A program made the translations under genes and the position numbers. Positions 58,959 through 64,000 of a stretch of 64,000 bases of DNA are shown piece by piece (positions within the stretch are counted from its first letter, which is position 1; the number at the start of each line of letters is the position of its first letter). Origin of the DNA: Micromonospora_J zhanjiangensis (GTDB lineage Bacteria > Actinomycetota > Actinomycetes > Mycobacteriales > Micromonosporaceae). The notes beneath the pieces are model-generated. The model searched no databases, was not told the DNA's origin, and was given only the letters and a program-made list of their open reading frames with translations. The DNA is taken from assembly GCF_042650605.1 (NCBI RefSeq), contig NZ_JBHSBN010000002.1, forward strand, positions 248,001 through 312,000. Direction: 5' to 3'.

Positions 58959-60092
58959 ATGGCAATCGACGTCCTGGCCGAGCCGAGCGGCAGCACCGAC
59001 GCCGGCACCGGTCCGGTCCGCCGGGGTCGCGGCCGCGGGATCCGGAGCAACGAGGCCGCCGCCGGCTGGCTGTTCGTCGCGCCGGTGGTGGCGATCCTCG
59101 GCCTGTTCCTGCTGCTGCCGATCCTGATGGCGCTCTGGGTCAGCCTCACCGACTGGAACGGCCAGGGCAGCCCGTTCACCGGCGGGGTGCCGTTCGTCGG
59201 GACGGACAACTACACCAAGCTGTTCACCGAGGGCGGCCTGGCCCAGCGCGACTTCATGACCGCGCTGCGGAACAACTTCTACTACGTGCTGATCGTCGTA
59301 CCGGTGCAGACCGCCCTGGCACTGGGGCTGGCCCTGGTGGTCAACAGCCGGATGCTGAAGGGCCGCTCCTTCTTCCGGACCGCGTTCTACTTCCCGTCGG
59401 TCACCAGTTCGGTGGCGATCAGCGTGGTCTTCCTGTTCATGTTCTCCAGCTCCGGCGCGGTCAACAGCCTGCTGGGCGCGTTCGGCATCGACGGTCCGCA
59501 GTGGTTCGCCGACTCCCGGGGGGTGCTGCACCTGCTGCTCGGCGCGGTCGGGGTGGACACCCCGCCGGCCGCGTTGGCCGACGGTGGACCGTTCGGCCTG
59601 TCCTGGTGGGAGTGGTTCGCCGGACCCAGCGTCGCGATGTGCGCGATCATCACCCTGGCGGTGTGGACCACCTCCGGCACCTTCATGCTGATATTCCTCG
59701 CCGCGCTGCAGAACGTGCCGGTCGCCCTGGACGAGGCGAGCCTGCTGGACGGCGCGAGCCGCCGGCAGCGGCTGCGCTACGTCACCCTGCCGATGATCCG
59801 GCCGACCATGTTCCTGGTGCTGACCCTCGGCCTGATCGGCACCTGGCAGGTCTTCGACCAGATCTACGTGATGAGCCAGGGCGACCCGGCGAAGACGACC
59901 CTCACCCCGGCCTTCCTGTCCTACCGGACCGCCTTCCGCGACTTCGACTACGGCTCCGGCGCGGCGATCTCGTTCGTCCTCTTCCTGATCATCATCGTGC
60001 TGACGCTGCTGCAGCGCCGGTTGCTGCGCGAGCGTGATCCGGCCGCCGGCCGGCGCGCGCGCCGGCGGCCCCACTCACCGGGGAGGTTCTGA
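58959..60092 (+). CDS. Sugar ABC transporter permease, MalF type
   Basis: A 377-residue permease. A charged Gly/Arg-rich head is followed by the first helix (AAAGWLFVAPVVAILGLFLL). The EAA loop that contacts the ATPase is LDEASLLDGASRRQRLRYVT. Between helices in the middle is an outside loop of about 60 residues containing WFADSRGVLHLLLGAVGVD, larger than usual in this family. It forms the channel with the following MalG-type protein. The start has AGGGAGG upstream. The next gene begins two bases after the stop. Confidence 0.93.
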   Translation: MAIDVLAEPSGSTDAGTGPVRRGRGRGIRSNEAAAGWLFVAPVVAILGLFLLLPILMALWVSLTDWNGQGSPFTGGVPFVGTDNYTKLFTEGGLAQRDFMTALRNNFYYVLIVVPVQTALALGLALVVNSRMLKGRSFFRTAFYFPSVTSSVAISVVFLFMFSSSGAVNSLLGAFGIDGPQWFADSRGVLHLLLGAVGVDTPPAALADGGPFGLSWWEWFAGPSVAMCAIITLAVWTTSGTFMLIFLAALQNVPVALDEASLLDGASRRQRLRYVTLPMIRPTMFLVLTLGLIGTWQVFDQIYVMSQGDPAKTTLTPAFLSYRTAFRDFDYGSGAAISFVLFLIIIVLTLLQRRLLRERDPAAGRRARRRPHSPGRF

Positions 60093-60094
60093 CC

Positions 60095-60985
60095 ATGGCC
60101 GTCGCCACCCACACCCCGCGCGGCCGGCCGGCGCCGCCCGGACCGCGCCGGCAACCGCGCGGCCTGGTGAACACCTTCGTCGGGTACGCCATCCTGATCT
60201 TCTTCGGGCTGGTCTTCCTCTACCCGTTCGTGATCCAGCTCGGCAACTCGTTCAAGAGCGAGCCGGACGCGGCGGCCAATCCGCTGTCCCCGGTGCCGAA
60301 CCCGTTCGACGCGACCAGCTTCGAGAAGATCTTCGACGGAACGAACTTCCCGGTCTGGCTGGGCAACTCGCTGCTGGTCACCGTCCTGGTCACCGCCGGC
60401 CGGGTGTTCCTCGACTCGCTGGCCGGCTACGCCCTGGCCCGGCTGCGGTTCCCCGGCCGTGGTGCGCTGTTCGGGGCGGTCATCGCGGTGATGGCGGTGC
60501 CCGGCGTGGTGCTGCTGATCCCGAAGTTCCTGGTGCTCAACCAGCTCGGCATCTACAACAGCTACACCGCGTTGATCGTGCCGCTGCTGGCGGACGCGGC
60601 CGGGGTCTTCATCATGAAGCAGTTCTTCGAGTCGATCCCGCTCAGCGTGGAGGAGGCGGCCCGGATCGACGGCGCCGGCATCTTCCGTACCTTCTGGTCG
60701 GTGGTGCTGCCGATGGCCAAGCCGGCGTTGATCACGCTGACCATCCTGGCCTTCCAGGGCTCCTGGAACGAGTTCCCGCACACCCTGGTGGCGGTCCAGG
60801 ACCCGAGCCTGTTCACCCTGCCTCGCGGGCTGGCCGACCTGGTCAGCGGGTCGCTGGGCAAGGGCAACCAGTACCCGCTCAAGCTCGGCGCGGCGTTGCT
60901 GGCGACCATCCCGGTGGCCGTCATCTTCGTGGTCTTCCAGCGCTACTTCGTCCGCGGCGCGAACGAGGGCTCCGACAAGGGCTGA
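60095..60985 (+). CDS. Sugar ABC transporter permease, MalG type
   Basis: A 296-residue permease with six helices. The EAA loop is SVEEAARIDGAGIFRTFWSV. VFLYPFVIQLGNSFKSEP near the N-terminus and FQGSWNEFPHTLVAVQDPSL late in the protein are typical of MalG-type carbohydrate permeases. No ATPase gene is in the operon; a shared MsiK/MsmK-type ATPase encoded elsewhere is usual in actinobacteria. Confidence 0.94.
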   Translation: MAVATHTPRGRPAPPGPRRQPRGLVNTFVGYAILIFFGLVFLYPFVIQLGNSFKSEPDAAANPLSPVPNPFDATSFEKIFDGTNFPVWLGNSLLVTVLVTAGRVFLDSLAGYALARLRFPGRGALFGAVIAVMAVPGVVLLIPKFLVLNQLGIYNSYTALIVPLLADAAGVFIMKQFFESIPLSVEEAARIDGAGIFRTFWSVVLPMAKPALITLTILAFQGSWNEFPHTLVAVQDPSLFTLPRGLADLVSGSLGKGNQYPLKLGAALLATIPVAVIFVVFQRYFVRGANEGSDKG

Positions 60986-60992
60986 GACCGCG

Positions 60993-61030
60993 GTCCCGCC
61001 GGCCCGGATCCGAACAGGGACCGGCGGGAC
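60993..61030. terminator. Terminator after the sugar importer operon
   Basis: GTCCCGCCGG (60993-61002) pairs with CCGGCGGGAC (61021-61030) over an 18-base loop. It lies between the importer operon and the convergent exporter genes and may work in both directions. Confidence 0.7.
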
Positions 61031-61035
61031 GGCGG

Positions 61036-61710
61036 CTATCTGCGGCGACGCGGCATCACGAACGCCCAGAACCGACGACGCCAAGGGGTAGCCGCGTAGG
61101 CGGTCAAGCCGGCGGCGAGGAGCGCGATGCTGAGCACGAGGCTGGGTAGGTCGTCATGCGGGCGTGCGCTGAACTCCCACCACTGGTAACGCTCGTGTCC
61201 GCTGTATCCCCAGTACCAGAGCACGACGGCGACGGCCGACGGCAGCGCCCAGGCCAGCCGCCAACCGAGCGCCGCGCCGGCGACCAGCGCGAGTCCGAAC
61301 CAGGCGACCCACGATCGGGCGATGATCACGACCACCGACGGGTGCAGCACGATCGCGCACAAGGCCAGATACGTCACGGCGCACACACCACTCAGGCCCG
61401 CGAGGTAGCGCCGTTGCATGGACCGCAATCGTCGGGTAGCGACCAGTTCGAGGTCGGCGAGAGGACTGGAAAGCGCGAGAACGGGCAGCGAGGCCGCACC
61501 CATCGCGGTCATGCGCCACAGGGGGATGGTGGCTTTTCCCTCCTCGACGGCCGTAGGAATCGGTGTCCGGACCAGACCGAACCAGGCAACCAGTACGCCC
61601 AGGAGCACGGTGGTGAGCAGGACACTCCGGACGGGCCGTACGGCGAGGAACAGCCGCAGTGGGCTTATCAGCGTTGATATGTCAGTGGCTCGGCTTGCAG
61701 TAACGTCCAC
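61036..61710 (-). CDS. Membrane protein, third gene of the exporter operon
   Basis: About 224 residues with five to six hydrophobic segments, such as PVRSVLLTTVLLGVLVAWFG and SVVVIIARSWVAWFGLALVA. Its start is uncertain. The GTG at 61710 is chosen; it overlaps the end of the upstream permease-like gene by 29 bases. The tail is Arg-rich (PWRRRFWAFVMPRRRR). I do not recognise a family. The overlap and shared orientation make it a likely second membrane subunit of the ABC transporter upstream. Confidence 0.65.
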   Translation of the reverse strand: MDVTASRATDISTLISPLRLFLAVRPVRSVLLTTVLLGVLVAWFGLVRTPIPTAVEEGKATIPLWRMTAMGAASLPVLALSSPLADLELVATRRLRSMQRRYLAGLSGVCAVTYLALCAIVLHPSVVVIIARSWVAWFGLALVAGAALGWRLAWALPSAVAVVLWYWGYSGHERYQWWEFSARPHDDLPSLVLSIALLAAGLTAYAATPWRRRFWAFVMPRRRR

Positions 61711-62977
61711 GGAGGTAGCGCGCCTCTTTCTCTGCCCATTGGAACTGAACGTCATGAGAGGGGCCGGCTGCGACCATGCGCCCGTTCGCCCACGCCTGCT
61801 GCATCTCGTCGGGAGCGTTGGTGTGGTAGTCGGGTTGGCCGCCGCCGGCAAGATAGGCCTCAAGCCATGCGCCGAGGGCCGAGAGCCGAGCCTGATCCGC
61901 CGTGTTGATCTCCGACCAATTGCAAGCCTGGAAATCCTGGAAACCGAACGTCTTGCTGGTCATCGCGTTTCCGATGTCTCCAGCATAGGACCATACGCTT
62001 CCCTCAATGATGCTGAAAGATGGTTCTGTGCTCTGCTCGTTGAGTTGTATTACTCCATTAGAATCAATGGAATACGTCTTCTGAAGGCCGGATTCGTTGA
62101 TGGTCCTCGGTCGTACGAAGGTTGCCGGAAGCTGGTTGATGCGTGCGTTGATGGCCCGTAACTGTGGAAGATACTTCTCGTGCTCGGGCCAGACGCACAG
62201 GCGGGGGGTGCCTCCGACGCAGACCGCTCGGTCGCCCGGTGGCTGTCGGTTGGCGACAGTGGTCGTGGTAACCATGATCGTGAAAAGCGCCAGAGCAATC
62301 GGGGCCAGCGCCGCAGCTCGCCGTCGACGCCGCTCACGCGCTGCTGGAACGGGTATCCAGAGCATCACGAGTAGCAGGACAATGACCAGACCCAGCCGCA
62401 GGGCCAAAGGCAATGGATCGACTGCCACCTCGGGTCGACCGGACACCACCACGAAGCCGACCCGATCCAGCAGCGCGGTCAGGAAGAGATATCCCAACGA
62501 GGCCGCGCAAGCGGCGAACACTGGACTGAGTAGAAGTCCGCACCCCCATCCCAGTGCGACTGCCAGGAAGATCGGAAACAGCCCGAGCAGGACATAGCCC
62601 AACCAGATGTGCACTCCCGGCGGGAACGTCCGAGCTGTCACCGTAAAGGCCACGGACTGACCGACCAGGTACGGAAACAGCAGAATGATGAGGGTCGAGC
62701 CGAGTCGCCCCGCCTCAAGGCGGGAGCGGTGTACCCGCGCCGCGCTGATCTGCTCCTCAAGTCCGTGTCGTCTCGCGGATCCCGCCGCCCAAGCGGCCGC
62801 GCCGGCGCCGATGACACCGAGGAGGTACGCCGGCACCTGCCCGGCCGCGCCGGTCTCCGGCCAGGAGCCGATCCAATAACGGTTACGCAGAAACAACGCG
62901 GCCACATCGATGGCGACAAGCACCGGTAGCGCCCAGCGGATCGGAGAGTTCCGTACGTGTAACCACAGCGCGCTCAC
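61682..62977 (-). CDS. ABC-type permease with large C-terminal outside domain
   Basis: A 431-residue membrane protein. Six or seven helices occupy about residues 10-265 (for example SPIRWALPVLVAIDVAALFL and GYVLLGLFPIFLAVALGWGC). The remaining 165 residues follow a last helix and seem to be outside the cell. They include RAVCVGGTPRLCVWPEHEKY, with a Cys pair, and FQDFQACNWSEINTADQA. This is not a standard ABC-2 permease. The GTG overlaps the ATPase stop (GTGA). Codon use is visibly less GC-rich around 62030-62120, suggesting transfer. Confidence 0.7.
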   Translation of the reverse strand: MSALWLHVRNSPIRWALPVLVAIDVAALFLRNRYWIGSWPETGAAGQVPAYLLGVIGAGAAAWAAGSARRHGLEEQISAARVHRSRLEAGRLGSTLIILLFPYLVGQSVAFTVTARTFPPGVHIWLGYVLLGLFPIFLAVALGWGCGLLLSPVFAACAASLGYLFLTALLDRVGFVVVSGRPEVAVDPLPLALRLGLVIVLLLVMLWIPVPAARERRRRRAAALAPIALALFTIMVTTTTVANRQPPGDRAVCVGGTPRLCVWPEHEKYLPQLRAINARINQLPATFVRPRTINESGLQKTYSIDSNGVIQLNEQSTEPSFSIIEGSVWSYAGDIGNAMTSKTFGFQDFQACNWSEINTADQARLSALGAWLEAYLAGGGQPDYHTNAPDEMQQAWANGRMVAAGPSHDVQFQWAEKEARYLRGRYCKPSH

Positions 62978-63720
62978 AGTTGCTGTTCCCCCTCGGGCAG
63001 CAGGTGCATGTACGCCCGCTCGAGCTGGGAGTGCCCTGGAAGGTCGTCGCACCCCAGGGCTTCGAGTTCGGTGACCGTGCCGTCGAAGCGGACCGTCCCG
63101 CTGTGCATCACGATCACGCGGTCGCAGATCGCGCCGACATCGTCGATGAGATGGGTGCTGAGCACCACGACGGCCTCACCAAGTCCCGACACGATCTTTC
63201 GGAACTGCAGCCGTTGGCGTGGGTCCAGCCCGACGGTCGGTTCGTCCAGGAGCACCAGCCGGGGCCGCCCGACGATCGCCCAGGCGATGCCGGCGCGCCT
63301 GCGCATACCTCCGGAGACGCTCTTCATCCTGGACCGCCGCCTGTCGACCAGGTCGACCATCTCCAGAGCGTCGCTGACCGACCGGCGCCACTGCCGCGGC
63401 GCGATGCCGCGCATCCACGCCGCATAGGTCACGAAGTCGTCGACCGTCATCCGGGGGTCGTAACCGAAGTCCTGCGGGAGGTAGCCGATACGATCCCGAA
63501 CCTGGCGCGCCGATCGTTCGTCGTGGATCTCGACGTCGTCGATGCTGATCCGGCCGTTCCGTGGCGGCATGACGGTCGCCAAGGTGCGGAGCAGGGTCGT
63601 TTTCCCAGCTCCATTGGGGCCGAGAAGGGCCGTGATCCCGGGCTTCAACGTCATGTCGAGGCCTTCGATGACAGCCGACGTGCCGTAGCCCTGGGCTACC
63701 GCGTCAAGCACGACACTCAT
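62974..63720 (-). CDS. ABC transporter ATP-binding protein (ABC-2/exporter type)
   Basis: A 248-residue ATPase. Walker A is LLGPNGAGKTTLL, the Q-loop is in IGYLPQDFGYDPRMTVDDF, the signature is VSGGMRRRAGIAWAI, Walker B is RLVLLDEPTVGLDPRQ and the H-loop VVVLSTHLIDDV. The SGGMRRR form is typical of ABC-2 exporters of peptides, drugs or polysaccharide. It is the first gene of the three-gene operon and is preceded by a hairpin and a small secreted-protein gene. Confidence 0.95.
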   Translation of the reverse strand: MSVVLDAVAQGYGTSAVIEGLDMTLKPGITALLGPNGAGKTTLLRTLATVMPPRNGRISIDDVEIHDERSARQVRDRIGYLPQDFGYDPRMTVDDFVTYAAWMRGIAPRQWRRSVSDALEMVDLVDRRRSRMKSVSGGMRRRAGIAWAIVGRPRLVLLDEPTVGLDPRQRLQFRKIVSGLGEAVVVLSTHLIDDVGAICDRVIVMHSGTVRFDGTVTELEALGCDDLPGHSQLERAYMHLLPEGEQQL

Positions 63721-63755
63721 GGGTGCACTCTCTCACTTCATGGACACGAGGTGAA

Positions 63756-63780
63756 GGAGCGCGGCCGTTGGCCGCGCTCC
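63756..63780 (-). terminator. Hairpin downstream of the truncated secreted-protein gene
   Basis: GGAGCGCGGCC (63756-63766) pairs perfectly with GGCCGCGCTCC (63770-63780) around GTT. It lies 24 bases past the end of the minus-strand gene that enters from the right edge, and before the ATPase gene. It can end that transcript or set its ratio to the exporter genes. Confidence 0.75.
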
Positions 63781-63804
63781 CTCACCGCTCGTTGCAGGCT
63801 GTTG

Positions 63805-64000
63805 TCAGTAGACGGTGATCCAGCCGTTGCTGGCGCTGAATGTGCAGTCCGAGCCGTTGACGGTGCTCGTGCTGCCCTTAGCGCGGCCAACGGTGAGAGT
63901 TCTGCCCCCTTGCGCGGAGCAGGTGATGCCCGACTCGTAAGTCTCGGTCCATTTCGCGCCGGGAGCGGGGCACTTCTGCGCCCAGGCGGTGTTCCACCAC
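63805..64000 (-). CDS. C-terminal part of a probable secreted cysteine-containing protein (cut by window end)
   Basis: The last 64 codons of a minus-strand gene lie in the window, ending at TGA (63805-63807). The sequence includes WAQKCPAPGAKWTETYE, SGITCSAQGGRTLTVG and NGSDCTFSASNGWITVY. It is short, Trp-, Ser- and Gly-rich, with three Cys spaced 15-25 apart, and has the look of an exported or peptide-like protein. The N-terminus is outside the window, so a signal peptide cannot be checked. Its position upstream of an ABC exporter operon suggests it may be the cargo. Confidence 0.6.
   Translation of the reverse strand, partial: WWNTAWAQKCPAPGAKWTETYESGITCSAQGGRTLTVGRAKGSTSTVNGSDCTFSASNGWITVY

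Noticed and set aside
56394..60074. Minus-strand open frame of over 1200 codons
   Set aside because: It is antisense to the LacI, binding-protein and permease genes, all with recognisable motifs and ribosome-binding sites. Long shadow frames are expected at this GC content.

Overview
The window is very GC-rich actinobacterial DNA. GTG starts, 4-base GTGA/ATGA gene overlaps and starts placed directly behind a -10 hexamer are all frequent. The translation-gene block (rimP, nusA, ylxR, infB, rbfA, nrnA, a DinF-type MATE gene, truB, ribF, rpsO, pnp, an M16 peptidase, dapB) follows the order known from mycobacteria and other Actinobacteria. XRE/DUF5753 plus DUF397 genes and the overall style suggest Micromonosporaceae, probably Micromonospora or a close relative. 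That placement is inference, because no 16S or other decisive marker is present.

Layout. 1-9.7 kb: a PAS-GGDEF-EAL cyclic-di-GMP protein, a DUF456 membrane protein, an MBL-fold hydrolase, a GT2 / YfhO pair that looks like a polyprenyl-phosphate-sugar glycosylation module, a deazaflavin-dependent oxidoreductase and an APC amino-acid/amine permease. 9.7-15.8 kb: an accessory stretch opened by an AT-rich 60-bp palindrome, with a WhiJ-like XRE regulator and two tandem DUF397 genes, an OsmC / alpha-beta hydrolase pair, a membrane-anchored exoprotein, a HAD-like protein and a PIN toxin with its excisionase-type antitoxin. 15.8-19.3 kb: TetR/DoxX divergent pair, a lipoprotein, an epimerase and a membrane protein. 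19.3-23.8 kb: a gamma-glutamylation catabolic operon (glutamine-synthetase-like ligase, aldehyde dehydrogenase, SDR, C26 gamma-glutamyl hydrolase). 23.9-28 kb: a 1233-residue hybrid of histidine kinase, receiver, PP2C phosphatase and RsbW-type kinase, facing a STAS anti-anti-sigma gene tail to tail. 28.1-34.5 kb: map, a VIT1/CCC1 metal transporter, a second deazaflavin oxidoreductase preceded by a 4-copy 30-bp tandem repeat, and a PadR-controlled MacB/FtsX-type ABC operon. 34.6-54.2 kb: ferritin-like DUF4439 pair, then the conserved translation/RNA block through pnp, M16 peptidase and dapB.

54.2-61 kb: a decayed GNAT acetyltransferase remnant, a glycogen-debranching-type gene, and a divergent LacI regulator with a sugar ABC importer (binding lipoprotein and two permeases, no ATPase gene). 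61-64 kb: a lower-GC accessory ABC exporter of three overlapping genes on the minus strand, and the 3' end of a gene for a small cysteine-containing, probably secreted protein.

Main themes. Signalling: c-di-GMP turnover and a one-protein link between phosphorelay and partner switching. Catabolism: gamma-glutamylated amines and oligosaccharides. Housekeeping: the ribosome maturation and initiation block. At least nine genes have a TANNNT-like hexamer placed so that transcription would begin on or one base before the start codon, which points to widespread leaderless mRNAs. No tRNA, rRNA, CRISPR array, transposase or phage gene was seen.
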